In this document: positions 19,495 to 29,109 of the stretch, one piece after another
How positions within the stretch are numbered: position 1 is the stretch's first letter
How the letters are laid out: every line of letters starts with the position of its first letter
Source: Mycolicibacterium aubagnense
Lineage (GTDB): Bacteria; Actinomycetota; Actinomycetes; Mycobacteriales; Mycobacteriaceae
DNA: 64,000 nucleotides
Reading direction: 5' to 3'
Assembly: GCF_010730955.1 (NCBI RefSeq)
Contig: NZ_AP022578.1
Span: 1-64,000 of the forward strand
Made by a program: the position numbers and the translations under genes
The notes under the pieces: model-generated
Databases searched by the model: none
Told to the model about the DNA's origin: nothing
The model's input: only the letters and a program-made list of their open reading frames with translations

Positions 19495-21326
19495 ACGCTC
19501 GCAACTACTTCGATGACGGTGTCGCTCGCCTGGGCCTGCATTCGGGATCAGCCGACATGGCAGCGGCCCGTGAATCGTTCCGGCAAGCAATCACATCAGA
19601 GCCCAAGATGTGCGATGCGTGGATGGGTCTGGCGATGAGCGGCGAGGTGACCGTGGAGACGCTGCGCGGCGCTTACGAGTCCCGCGACTACCTGCACTGG
19701 GAGGTACGACGCCTCGGGCTGGGTGAAACCGACCTGGCCCCGACGGTACCCACCGCCGGGTACATCACCATCTACCCCTACACCGGTGCCTTGATTGGTA
19801 TAGCGCTGGCGGCGCTGCTCACCGTGGAGCGCCAATTCGGTCAGGCCGAGCAGTTGCTCGCCGAGATCGACCTCACGGGCGAGCTGCCTTCCACGGCTCT
19901 GCTGCGCGTGTACGTCGGTGCCTGCCTCTACTACGTAGCGCGGCGGTGGGACGACTTGTTGGGTTGGACCGCACAGCCGATCCCCTCAGTTAGGCCGGAC
20001 ATCGTGGGCGCGGCCGCCGCGTTGTTGACGGGTATTGCGCACACCGGGCTCGGCGAATACGGCGAAGCACTCCAACACCTGCAACGCGTTGACACGATCG
20101 CCGAGCAGGCCGGCATCGGCGGACCCGATGGCCCCGCGGCGCTGATTTTGTCCGAAGCGGCGTTTCAGCGCGGCATGTGCCAGCGCTCGCTAGGCAAGGA
20201 GGACGCCGCTCGCACCGCGTTCGCTCAGGCCACCGCCAACGGTGTGCCGCACAACGAAGCCGTTGCGGCGCTGGCGGACCCGACCTACACCGCCGTGGTC
20301 ACCACGCGCGAAGTACTCGCGGCGCGCACCAATCGGTGGGACGAAACGTCCGGACCGACGGTGGCCGAGTTCAGTTCCTCGCGACAGCAGGAAGCACGCG
20401 CGAAGGCTCTCACCGATGCTGAGGCCGAACTTGACAAGTTCATCGGTCTCGACGAAGTCAAAGACCACGTGCGCGAGCTCAAGGCCGTGCAGATGTTCGA
20501 CCAAAAAATGGCCGCCAGAGGCGTCCAGATGGGTGAGCGCTCCGCTCTGCACGCGGTCCCGGGCCCGCCCGGTACCGGTAAGACCTCGATTGCCCGCGTT
20601 GTGGCAAAGATTTACTTCGGCCTCGGGATTCTCGACTCCCCGGAGGTGATCGAGAAGTCTCGGCCTGATCTAGTCGGCGGCGTGATTGGCGAGACCGAAG
20701 CCAAGACTGGAGCAATACTCGCACAGGCCAGGGGCCGTGGGCTTTTCATCGATGAGGCCTACACTCTGTTCATCGCCGATAACGAGCGTGACTTCGGACG
20801 CCTCGCAATCGACATCATCATGAAGTTCGCCGAAGATCACCGCCACGACACCGTGATCTTCCTCGCCGGTTACCGAGACAAGCTCGATGGCATGTTCGGC
20901 TACAACCCGGGTATGCGGGGACGGTTCCCGAACATGCTCGAATTCCGTTCCAACACAAAGTCTGAGCTGGTGGCCATCGCCGAGACGATGACCGCTCAAA
21001 GCCCGTTCAAGCTTTCCGCCAGCAAGCGGATGGCGTTCAATCTTTCCGCCGAAGCGCGGGCGGCATTCGCAAGCACAGCCGAATGGGCCTGCAACTCGAC
21101 ATCGCCGGACCCCGAGGTCCCGGCCATGGTTGATTACATCAACAACGGTCGATTCGCGCGCAACGTCATTGAGGCCGCCATCGTCAAAGCCAAGGTCCGC
21201 GTCATGCTCGACGAGGCGATCGACGTCGACACTGCCGGGTTGGACACAGTGCTAACGATTTCCGAGGTGGACATGAAGTCCGCTATCGCGCAAGTTCTGC
21301 GCATGTATAACGTTGCCGTGCAGTAA
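19491..21326 (+). CDS. eccA: EccA-type type VII secretion AAA+ ATPase
   Basis: A 611-residue intact protein. Residues 1-300 form an N-terminal tetratricopeptide-like domain (YFDDGVARLGLHSGSADMAA). A CbxX/CfxQ-type AAA+ domain follows, with GLDEVKDHVRELKAVQ, Walker A GPPGTGKTSIAR (about residue 360), Walker B GRGLFIDEAYTLF (about 415) and the arginine region PGMRGRFPNMLEF. EccA proteins act in the cytosol on ESX substrates and chaperones. Here it is the last gene of a type IV transfer operon, with no other esx or ecc gene in the window. GTG 19491 overlaps the preceding stop. The family call is secure; the partner system is unknown. Confidence 0.88.
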   Translation: MNARNYFDDGVARLGLHSGSADMAAARESFRQAITSEPKMCDAWMGLAMSGEVTVETLRGAYESRDYLHWEVRRLGLGETDLAPTVPTAGYITIYPYTGALIGIALAALLTVERQFGQAEQLLAEIDLTGELPSTALLRVYVGACLYYVARRWDDLLGWTAQPIPSVRPDIVGAAAALLTGIAHTGLGEYGEALQHLQRVDTIAEQAGIGGPDGPAALILSEAAFQRGMCQRSLGKEDAARTAFAQATANGVPHNEAVAALADPTYTAVVTTREVLAARTNRWDETSGPTVAEFSSSRQQEARAKALTDAEAELDKFIGLDEVKDHVRELKAVQMFDQKMAARGVQMGERSALHAVPGPPGTGKTSIARVVAKIYFGLGILDSPEVIEKSRPDLVGGVIGETEAKTGAILAQARGRGLFIDEAYTLFIADNERDFGRLAIDIIMKFAEDHRHDTVIFLAGYRDKLDGMFGYNPGMRGRFPNMLEFRSNTKSELVAIAETMTAQSPFKLSASKRMAFNLSAEARAAFASTAEWACNSTSPDPEVPAMVDYINNGRFARNVIEAAIVKAKVRVMLDEAIDVDTAGLDTVLTISEVDMKSAIAQVLRMYNVAVQ

Positions 21327-21352
21327 TTTTCAGTTGTGTCCCAGAACGCCGC

Positions 21353-21739
21353 TCAGCCATTGCTGGAGCAGAATATGCACGGGTCGCCGTGTTCGCTTCC
21401 GTAGTCGGCGTAGCCGGCGACGGTGCTCACCACGGCGGCTGCGGCGGCTTCATCGAGCATCGGGATGGCCGGGTCAGCGCTGGGCCAGTGAAGGGCGCCG
21501 ATGCTGGCCACCAGCGGCATGCGGTCATGAGGGCTGGCCGTGATGTCGGCCGCAGCCCTGCCATCGACAAACAGTGTGTACATGTCGTGCTTGGGGAACC
21601 CAAAGTTCAGCCGCAGTACCCACCAACACCGGTCTTCGTGCGCAGCGAACGGAAAGTGCTTGTGTCCAGTTGCTCGCCACAGTGGCAGAGCCGCGGTGTC
21701 GATCGCCGCACCTGGATTGGGTGCGAAGTTGCTGCCCAT
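21353..21739 (-). CDS. hypothetical protein of the element, intact
   Basis: A 128-residue protein starting MGSNFAPNPGAAIDTAALPL, with HKHFPFAAHEDRCWWVLRLN, FPKHDMYTLFVDGRAAADIT and a C-terminus ending ADYGSEHGDPCIFCSSNG, with a CxxC pair in DPCIFCSS. ATG 21739 is preferred because upstream codons lack coding character and overlap the divergent gene. It converges on the EccA gene. It looks like a soluble, possibly immunity- or restriction-evasion-type accessory protein, but that is a guess; the family is unknown to me. Confidence 0.55.
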   Translation of the reverse strand: MGSNFAPNPGAAIDTAALPLWRATGHKHFPFAAHEDRCWWVLRLNFGFPKHDMYTLFVDGRAAADITASPHDRMPLVASIGALHWPSADPAIPMLDEAAAAAVVSTVAGYADYGSEHGDPCIFCSSNG

Positions 21740-21751
21740 GGCGCCGATCCT

Positions 21752-22057
21752 ATGCGCAGATCGATCCTGATGCGGGCGTGCGGCTACGGTGGCGCCGTGG
21801 TAAACCCGGCCCCGACACTGTCCCGCACCTGCGCGGGATGGGCCAGCACCGCTGGATTCACCGTCGGCACTCACGAGTGCGCGACCACGCTGCGACCCAC
21901 GACCGGTCACGGCACCAGTTGGTACCAAATCCGCGACCGCGGGCAAGGCCGGGTCGAGCTGACCGAAATCGACGCAGACGGGGATGAGCATACCGAGCTC
22001 TACGCCGCAGGCATCGACATCTTGGAGCGCTTCCTCATCGGTCCGCTGGTTCTATAG
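21752..22057 (+). CDS. hypothetical small protein, divergent from the previous gene
   Basis: A protein of about 101 residues. From ATG 21752 it reads MRRSILMRACGYGGAVVNPA, then TCAGWASTAGFTVGTHECAT, HGTSWYQIRDRGQGRVELTE and DADGDEHTELYAAGIDILER. The two ATGs of this gene and its neighbour are only about a dozen bases apart, so a later start (ATG 21770 or GTG near 21800) would leave more room for promoters. It ends 51 bases before the recombinase gene. No family recognised. Confidence 0.5.
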   Translation: MRRSILMRACGYGGAVVNPAPTLSRTCAGWASTAGFTVGTHECATTLRPTTGHGTSWYQIRDRGQGRVELTEIDADGDEHTELYAAGIDILERFLIGPLVL

Positions 22058-22108
22058 CCACTGACTTGTTGTTGCTATGCTCGCTCCACCCTCGGGCTGG
22101 GAGCCAAC

Positions 22109-23470
22109 ATGCAGACATGGTCGGTGGTTCGCTACGACATCAACGTGCTCGCTCACGGTTGGCCGACGGAGATCACGGGCCCGATTCCTGACATCGGCGA
22201 CGTGTTGTCGCGTTGGAAAGACGTTGATGGACAGCGCTTTCTCATACGCAGCGACGGGTTTGTCGATGTTCGAGTCAACGCGTTCTTGGCTTCCGCTCGG
22301 ATGCGAGTGCTTGCGAGTAACACAAACCGTGACTACGCACAGTCGCTGTGTTTGTGGCTGAACTTCTTGCAGACCAGTGGACGCGTGTGGTCTGAAGCGA
22401 CCGAGGAAGACACAGAGGATTTCGAGTTCTGGAGGCGCACCGACCCGAACAACCTGACTCCTGTTGGCGCTTCGGCTTTTTCGAAGGATATTGCGGCGTG
22501 CAAGAAATTCTATTCGTGGGCCGCGGAGCGGTTCGCAGATGTCGTCGACATCTTCCTGTCCGTTGATTCGCCGCCGTCTAAGCGGTCGGCCAGAGTTCGA
22601 TGGCTCGATCCTGCCGCGGTAGATCGTTGGCGCGATGTTGGGTTGCGTGGCCGGGATCTTCGGGGCCACAGGGACCGATCGTGCCGCACCCGCAATGAGC
22701 AGCGCGATGTCGCGTTTTTCGACGGACTGTATGGAACGGGGTTACGGCTGTCGGAATGGGCTTCGGTCACGATCGATGAACTTCCAACACTGGGTGTCGA
22801 CCGGCCCTTCTATAAGTGTCACTTGGCCGACAAATGTGCCAAGGGTGGCTATGGCCACCCGTATTGGATGCCGCGGCACGTGCTGGCGGGGATTTGTGCG
22901 TATGTGGAGGGTTCCAGGGCCCGGGCTGTTCGCGGCGCCCAAGAGAGCGGTCGCTACGCGCAACTGGGCGACGCGATCGTCGTGGGCGTCGCGAAGCGAC
23001 CAGGAACGGTAAGACTGCCCGACGGTAACGGTGGATTCATCGACCGCGCTTGGAACACGACCGGTCCAGCGTTGCGCCGCAGGCTATTTCGCCGCACGCA
23101 AGCTGGTCTGGAGCCATTGTGGTTGTGGCTGAACGAAAATGGTCTCCCGCGCGACGCGCACGGATGGCACCACACGTTCGCTGCAGCGAACGATCGTATC
23201 GCCGCACTGGGTGTGGAGAACTTCACCTGCACACCGCATATGCTGCGGCACTCCTTCGCCCTGCGGTGGTTCTCCATTGGGAAACTGGTCTATTCCTCGA
23301 GACTCGGTCACCTCTCAGAGGAGGAGGCCCGTGATTTCCGAGTCCAATTCGGTGATACCTGGCACCTGGTGCAGACGATGTTGGGGCACCGGCATGTCGA
23401 AACTACCAGGAACGTCTACCTGAACGCTCGGGAATTGCATCTGATGGGCGAGAATCACCTGGTTGCCTGA
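22109..23470 (+). CDS. tyrosine recombinase (first gene of the recombinase quartet)
   Basis: A 453-residue site-specific recombinase. The N-terminal half is a core-binding, SAM-like domain (ASNTNRDYAQSLCLWLNFLQ). The catalytic domain contains GTGLRLSEW (first Arg), CTPHMLRHSFALRWF (HxxR) and MLGHRHVETTRNVYLNAREL (second His and nucleophile Tyr). All catalytic residues expected of an active enzyme are present. ATG 22109 is the first in-frame start. The second recombinase follows after about 105 bases, then two overlapping genes, which suggests one functional unit. Substrate sites are not evident. Confidence 0.85.
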   Translation: MQTWSVVRYDINVLAHGWPTEITGPIPDIGDVLSRWKDVDGQRFLIRSDGFVDVRVNAFLASARMRVLASNTNRDYAQSLCLWLNFLQTSGRVWSEATEEDTEDFEFWRRTDPNNLTPVGASAFSKDIAACKKFYSWAAERFADVVDIFLSVDSPPSKRSARVRWLDPAAVDRWRDVGLRGRDLRGHRDRSCRTRNEQRDVAFFDGLYGTGLRLSEWASVTIDELPTLGVDRPFYKCHLADKCAKGGYGHPYWMPRHVLAGICAYVEGSRARAVRGAQESGRYAQLGDAIVVGVAKRPGTVRLPDGNGGFIDRAWNTTGPALRRRLFRRTQAGLEPLWLWLNENGLPRDAHGWHHTFAAANDRIAALGVENFTCTPHMLRHSFALRWFSIGKLVYSSRLGHLSEEEARDFRVQFGDTWHLVQTMLGHRHVETTRNVYLNARELHLMGENHLVA

Positions 23471-23574
23471 TGGAGTCGGGGTTTTAGGCTAGCGGATATA
23501 GGGCATGAAAAGGGCTGCTGGCCAGTCTATTTGCCAAAGTGATCTCGTTTGATGCATGATTCGATCACTGTTCG

Positions 23575-24696
23575 GTGGCGTTGGGGGTCGGGTTGCGGCA
23601 GGTTGATCTGGCTGGGGCAGCACATCTGGAGCTGGTGTCCGGTATCGCACACCTGCGTCCGCAAGATGCGATGGCGGAGGCGATGTTTCGTGGCTGGCGT
23701 GCTCAGCAGGCTGCTCGGGGCTTCGTGAGGAGACAGTCACGGCGCGGGAGAAGCTGGTCCGTCGGTTCATGGATTTCGTCAATGACTATCCGTGGCAGTG
23801 GACCCCGACGCATATCGACGAGTGGTCGCTCTGGTTGGTCAGCGAAGCACCTGGCACCGTCGACGATCCGCGGCTACCAATGCTCGTTACGGCTGTTCAG
23901 CGAGTTTCTGATCGACGGCCGCTACGGGTGGGCGTTGGCATGCGAGGAAGAGTTCGGCACCCATCCGGTGGCGATCTGCCACGAATGGAACACGATCGCG
24001 CATTTGAACGACTACGAGGGTCGGCCGGAGGCCAGGCCGTTCACACGTGAGGAGATGCAGCGGTTCCTGGACTACGCCGACGACCAGGTCGATCGTGCGG
24101 TGCGGGCGAAACGTAAAGGGGCTGCTTTCCGCGATGCCACCGTCTTCAAGGTGATCTACGGGTGGGGGTTGCGTCGGACCGAGACCGCCAAACTTGACCT
24201 GGTGGATTTCGGCCGCAATCCTGCGGCGCCGCAGTTCGGCAGGTTCGGCACGCTCAACGTGCGTTACGGCAAGGCGAAACGGGGACAGCCGCCGCGGCGG
24301 CGGAACGTGTTGTCGGTGATGGATTGGGCGGTAGAGGCGGTCGCTGATTATGTCGAGAATGTGCGGCCGAAGTTCGGCTGCCCCGATCATCCGGCGCTGT
24401 GGGTGACCGAGCGGGGCGGGCGGATCAAGGCCGCGGAGATCAACGCTCGGTTCGTCTCCTATCGGGATGCGCTGAAGTTGCCGAAAGACCTTGTGCCCCA
24501 CTCAATCCGTCACTCCTTTGTCACGCACCTCACCGAAGATGGTGTTGACCGGCGGTTCATCCAATCCCAGGTTGGGCACGAATGCGACAGTTCCACGGCC
24601 ATCTACACCCACGTCAGCTCCGATTTCATGAACACCATGCTGCACAAGGCGCTCGCGCCCGTGCTTGGTCGGACCCCTCCAGCAGACAAGGACTGA
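23575..24696 (+). pseudogene. tyrosine recombinase (second gene of the quartet), internal frame slip
   Basis: GTG 23575 starts a protein of about 373 residues. Between about 23725 and 23860 the correct reading lies in another frame (KLVRRFMDFVNDYPWQWTP, HIDEWSLWLVSE). Both flanks are in one frame, so the two slips cancel and only about 45 residues are altered. The catalytic residues are in GWGLRRTETAKL (Arg), PHSIRHSFVTHL (HxxR) and QVGHECDSSTAIYTHVSS (His, Tyr). The stop overlaps the XRE gene start (TGATG). It may be functional if the slips are sequence errors. Confidence 0.75.
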
Positions 24697-25027
24697 TGAT
24701 GCCCGCCAAGCTCGACTACCACTGGCATCTGCGCACGGTCATGGCCGCCGGCGGCATGTTCGCGACCACCGATCTGATCGAGCCGCTGGAGCAGCGCGGC
24801 ATCACCTTGTCGTCCAGTCAGGTCTACCGGCTCGTGGTCGAGCGACCCGAACGGCTGAGCCTGAAGATCCTGATGGCGCTGCTGGACATCCTCGACTGCA
24901 CGATGGACGACTTGATCGAGCCGGCCGTCTCGGCCCGAGCGGGCGCCCGCGGAAGAAGGCGGTCGGCGCCGAAGCCGGCCTCGGGGGCTTGCGACCCAAG
25001 CGGGCGCGCATTCGCGGCGCCGAGTGA
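24696..25027 (+). pseudogene. XRE-type helix-turn-helix protein (third gene of the quartet), one frameshift
   Basis: The protein starts MMPAKLDYHWHLRTVMAAGG and has a Cro/C1-like core: MFATTDLIEPLEQRGITLSS, SQVYRLVVERPERLSLKILM, ALLDILDCTMDDLIEP. A frame change near 24930 leads to the basic tail RPRKKAVGAEAGLGGLRPKR, ending at TGA 25025-25027. That end overlaps the GTG start of the next gene, which supports the shifted frame. It probably regulates the operon or helps recombination at the element ends; no operator is visible. Confidence 0.7.
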
Positions 25028-27441
25028 CCACCAGCGATCGGTCGGTTTCAGACCCGGTCGGGTTCATCACGGACTTGGTCGCGGCGGTCGATGATCGGCT
25101 CACACTCGAGCGGGCCAGGTCCGTCATCACCCGCGTCGCGGGTGGGCGAGCGAAATCGCGGCGCCTGGCAGCGTTTCTTGCCCAGCGCCCAGCGGTGCTG
25201 ACCGATGGACGCTCTCCGGCGCCGCGGGCGGTCGGTGACCTGCTGATCGCCCTGAGAAGGCCGGCGCAGAGGTTTCGCCGCCGGTCTGCGCCGAGTGCGG
25301 CACGCCGATGCGGACCCTCCAGCGTCGTGGTCAGGACTGGTTCTGCGGGGCCTGTAGCGTGCGTCCGGCCCCGTGTGCGGCCTGCGGGCAGCTTCGGCAT
25401 GTCTCGACCCGGGATCGCGCCGGTGGGGCCCGCTGCGCGCAATGCCCTGACCGCGACGACCGCGATCCGATCTCGGTCATCCACACCGTGGTGGCCCGGC
25501 TGGATCCGGCCGTCGACCGCGACCTCGTCGCCAGTGCGGTCAGCAGACTTGCGTCCCGGCCCGCGCATCAACGCAAGGTCGCCTGGGCCTTGGAAGCTGC
25601 ACCCGAATTACTCACCGGCGCCGGGCATCTCGCCCCATCCGGGCGATCATCCCGCTGATCGATGCCCTGCACGCAGCAGGAGTCGCCGGGATCGTGCGGC
25701 CGGCATGCCCGCGCTGCGGTCGCGTCGTGCGGATCGACAAACCTCTTGACGGGCAACGCGTGTGCCGCACCTGCATCGCCCACACCCGCATCGAAGAATG
25801 CGCACGCTGCGGCGCGCGCCGCGAACCGGCCACTCGTGACCAGCAGGGCCGACCACTATGTCCAAACTGTTTGGTCACCGACCCTGACAACCTCGAAGAC
25901 TGCCTCAACTGCGGTCGCCGCCGTCCGGTCAGCCTCCGGACCCCAGACGGGCCGATCTGCAGCACCTGCCCGTCCTTGCCGACCGCTTCCTGCTCGATCT
26001 GCGGCGACGAAAAGCCCTGCGGCACATCTCGAATCACCGGCCGACCATGGTGTCCTGCCTGCCAGCGCCGCACCGCCCGATGCAGCTCGTGCGGACGGAC
26101 CGCCGCAGTGATCTCGGGCACCCTCGCCCAGCCGCACTGCGAGGACTGCACCACCCGCGCCATCTGGCGCGATTGCTAACCTGCAGCGACCCGTCCTATC
26201 CGCACCCTGGTCAATGCGTTCGATGCCGAATCAATCAGCGTCTCAACGAGATCATCGGTCCGCCGTCGGCATCGCTTCATCCGGGGCTGCAGGCTTTGCG
26301 GCACAACATCGCTACCGCAGAACACCCCATCACCGCCATGCGATGGCTGAAGAAGAAGTCCGTCGCGCCGGTGCTGGCCGATCTCGCTGCCGGGCGCAGG
26401 GCGTTGACCCACGAAGCGCTCGACGAGCTGCCCCACAGTCAGCCTCTGGCGCACCTGCGCCATGTCCTCATCGGCGTGGGCGCCCTGCCGCGACGCGATG
26501 AGCACATGGTCCGCATCGAGCGGTTCATCGATCAGACCCTGGCTGCGCACGCGAACCTCGAGCAGCGGCAGGCGCTGCACCGCTACACGGTCTGGCACCT
26601 GATCCGTCGACTGCGGCAACGCAACAACGGGCACGCCATCACCATCCAGCAGTTCAACTCGGTGCGCCAACGCACCCACGCGGCCATCGCCTTCCTGGAC
26701 TGGCTCACCGAACACCAGCTCACCCTCGGCAGCTGTCAGCAGGCCGACCTGGATCGCTGGCTCACCGACGCCGCCGCGACACATCGCGGGGCAGCGGGAC
26801 ACTTCATCCGATGGGCGCACAAGAACAAGCTGACCAGCGTCCGCATCGGCGCACACCGCTGGATGGGCCCCACCCGACCGCTCGATGACCAGAACCGCTG
26901 GAACATCGCGCGCCGCCTGTTGCACGACGACAGCCTCAAGCCCGATGACCGGCTGGCCGGCCTGCTCGTTCTCCTCTACGCGCAGACACCGGCTGCGATC
27001 TGCCGAATGACCATCGTCGATATCGAACTCGACGCTGATCCGGTCCGGCTGCACCTCGGCAGCTCGCCGATACACCTACCCGAGCCGGTTGCCGGCCTGG
27101 CCCGATTGAATATGTCAAATCGCAAGGGCCACGCAACCATTGGCGCGCTGACCCCCTCGATCTGGCTCTTTCCGGGCGGCCAACCCGGCCGGCCCATCAG
27201 CACCGGCCAGCTGACCCAACGATTGAACCGACTCGGCATCCGTCCCGGCGCCGCCCGCAGCACCGCACTGTTTCAACTCGCCACCGAGATCCCGGCAGCA
27301 ATCCTGGCCCGCACCCTCGGCATCCATACCGACGTCGCCGTCTCCTGGCAACGCCTCTCCGCCGGCGACTGGACCAACTACGCCGCCGTCATCAGCAGCC
27401 GACCACAATCGCTGGCCCGCAACACGGAAACACGGGCATAG
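25024..27441 (+). pseudogene. multi-zinc-ribbon protein with inactive tyrosine-recombinase-like domain
   Basis: A protein of about 800 residues needing three frame corrections (near 25265, 25640 and 26150). After an N-terminal helical part come at least five Cys4-type ribbons, including VCAECGTPMRTL, WFCGACSVRPAPCAACGQ, PACPRCGRVVRID, CARCGARRE, LCPNCL, CLNCGRRRP and CSICGDEK. The C-terminal 400 residues follow the fold of a tyrosine recombinase, with core-binding helices (HAAIAFLDWLTEHQ) and a catalytic-domain remnant. The first Arg is missing (LYAQTPAAICRMTI), and the usual His/Tyr end is replaced by LARTLGIHTDVAVSWQRL. It therefore cannot cleave DNA by the usual mechanism and may be an architectural partner of the two active enzymes. 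Confidence 0.6.
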
Positions 27442-27571
27442 TGCCTACATGCGACACACCCCAACAGTGAACATCCCGGGGCTGGTTCTGGTCGCGAAAT
27501 CGGACGCCGTTTCATCGCGAATCTCGACAATACGTAGGTGTGGGGAAAGTTCGAGTCCGTGAAATATTACG

Positions 27572-28784
27572 TCACCGCGGGTCTTTGACGGACGGCATGG
27601 GGTGTGGTCTCTCACTGGCGAAGAAGTACAGGCCGATGACCGCGGCGAGTGCCGCCCGGTACTGAACGTGGCCAGTGCTGCGGTGAACCCGGTGGTGAGC
27701 AGCGCTTGGAACAGGAGGCTTCCGGCGCCGAAGCCGATGAACAGGGTGCAGACGTTGAGGCCCATCGCCTGGCCGCGTTGGGCGGACAGCTGGGTGACGA
27801 TCCCGGCCAGCAGCGGCTGGGTCAGGTCGTAGCCCAGGGACAGCATGCCGACAGCGAGGGCAGCCAGGATCAGCGGAACAGGGAGTGCGAGGAGCAGGGC
27901 GGCAGTGGACGCGACGGCCAGACCGAGGGGGATGAGTCGGGTGCGCCCGTATCGGTCGGCGAGCCGGCCGATGGCAGGACCGAAGAGGAAACCGGGAACG
28001 CCGTAGAGCAGCAACGCCAGGCCGATACCGACCAGCGTCAGACCGAATCGCTGGCTGAAATAGACGCCCAGCCAGGTATAGATGCCGGAGTGGATCACCG
28101 CGTTGATCAGGACATAGCCGTAGGTGCGGCGGGCACGCTGTTGGCGCAGCAGCGTGAAGTAGCCGCGCGCGATCTGCCCGACGCTTCGACGCTGCAGCGC
28201 GGACCCACCCTGCAGCTGCGAGCGCCGAAGCGTAAGTGCCACAAGCACGATCGCGGCGAGCCCGGCCACCCCGAGAAACAGACCCTGCCAGCCGATCAGC
28301 GGTTCCAGCAGCGCCCCGGCACTGGAACCGAAGGCCATACCGCCAGCCATCGCGCCGAAAAGCCAGCCCAGCGCATGACCGCGCCGCTCGTAGGGGACAC
28401 ATCACCGATCAGGGCCAGGGAGATCGGCACCACCCCGCTGGCGCCGAGCGCGGTCAGCAGCCGGAACGCGATAAACATGCGGGGGCCATCGGCCAGGGCG
28501 GTCAGCGCGGTGAGCACGACGAACCCCGCAGCAGACCCCAGGATCACCCGTTTCCGGCCGATCCGATCCGAGAGCGGACCCCACAACAAGGTCATCGCCC
28601 CGTAGGGCACCAGGTAGGCGGGAACAGCGAGCCCAAGCAGATCGGTTGAGCTGCCGAACTCGTGCGCCAGTTGCGGAATGAGCGGCGCCACCATGAACGC
28701 CTGAAAGAAAATCAGGAACGTAGCGGCGGCCAAAGTCCGCAACAACCATTCCCGTGACCGCTGCGGTGAAGCCGGGGACGACAA
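27572..28784 (-). pseudogene. MFS efflux transporter, two frameshifts
   Basis: ATG 28784 begins MSSPASPQRSREWLLRTLAA. Twelve membrane spans can be traced. Motif A is GPLSDRIGRKRVI and its second-half counterpart is GRLADRYGRTRLIPLG. Frame changes near 28385 (DVSPYERRGHALGWLFGAM restored) and near 27670 (ALAAVIGLYFFASERPHPMP, ending VKDPR) interrupt it. It is on the same strand as the Cys-rich protein at 28878-29024, behind a MerR-type promoter. A drug or metalloid exporter role is plausible but the substrate is unknown. Confidence 0.7.
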
Positions 28785-28877
28785 CGCGTGCCTCCTCTTT
28801 GCTCAGATCGCTGGCAATGCGTGCCGGCGGCAACCGGGGTGAGGTCACTGTCAGGCCCCACCCCGGTGCGTTGGTGC

Positions 28878-29024
28878 CTAGCTGACTTTCTCCATCGTCT
28901 GTCCGCAGCAGCAGGTCGGATTCTGCTGTCCCTGACAGTCCGGCGGGGCACTCTTAGTCACCGTCACCTCGCATCCGCATTCGGGCACCGGGCAGCGATA
29001 CACCTCACCCTCACGAAATGGCAT
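28878..29024 (-). CDS. 48-residue Cys-rich metal-binding protein
   Basis: The protein begins MPFREGEVYRCPVPECGCEV, continues through TVTKSAPPDCQGQQNP, and ends TCCCGQTMEKVS. It has seven cysteines in 48 residues, in CPVPECGC and CCC clusters, consistent with a metallothionein-like or zinc-ribbon protein. AGGAGGTAGATC precedes the ATG. It is divergent from a MerR regulator and followed by the MFS gene, so it is probably metal-induced. Its relation to MymT-type metallothioneins cannot be settled by eye. Confidence 0.65.
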   Translation of the reverse strand: MPFREGEVYRCPVPECGCEVTVTKSAPPDCQGQQNPTCCCGQTMEKVS

Positions 29025-29059
29025 GATCTACCTCCTTGTCGTGTTGTTCCAGCTAGACG

Positions 29060-29091
29060 ACAGTAAGAGCTGGCCCTCGGGGCCAGGTCAA
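29060..29091 (-). promoter_or_regulatory. MerR-type promoter with operator dyad
   Basis: On the minus strand, TTGACC (29086-29091) and TACTGT (29060-29065) are separated by 20 bp. This is the over-long spacing that MerR-family activators correct by twisting DNA. Inside the spacer is a perfect dyad, CTGGCCC-TCG-GGGCCAG on the plus strand (29070-29086). The promoter would drive the Cys-rich protein and MFS genes and overlaps the leader of the MerR gene. Confidence 0.7.
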
Positions 29092-29109
29092 GTTGATCAG
29101 GAGGAAATC

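Larger units (their letters stand above)
10737..21326 (+). mobile_element. partial conjugation locus of a mycobacterial conjugative element
   Basis: Nine same-strand genes, mostly joined by start/stop overlaps (GTGA, TGATG, ATGA), encode TcpC/VirB8-like, VirB4-like and VirB6-like proteins plus several small membrane proteins and an EccA-type ATPase. A mixed type IV and type VII gene content is known from mycobacterial conjugative plasmids of the pRAW kind. No relaxase, coupling ATPase, EccB/C/D/E, EsxA-like pair or mycosin gene was found, so the locus is a fragment or relies on functions elsewhere. Confidence 0.65.
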
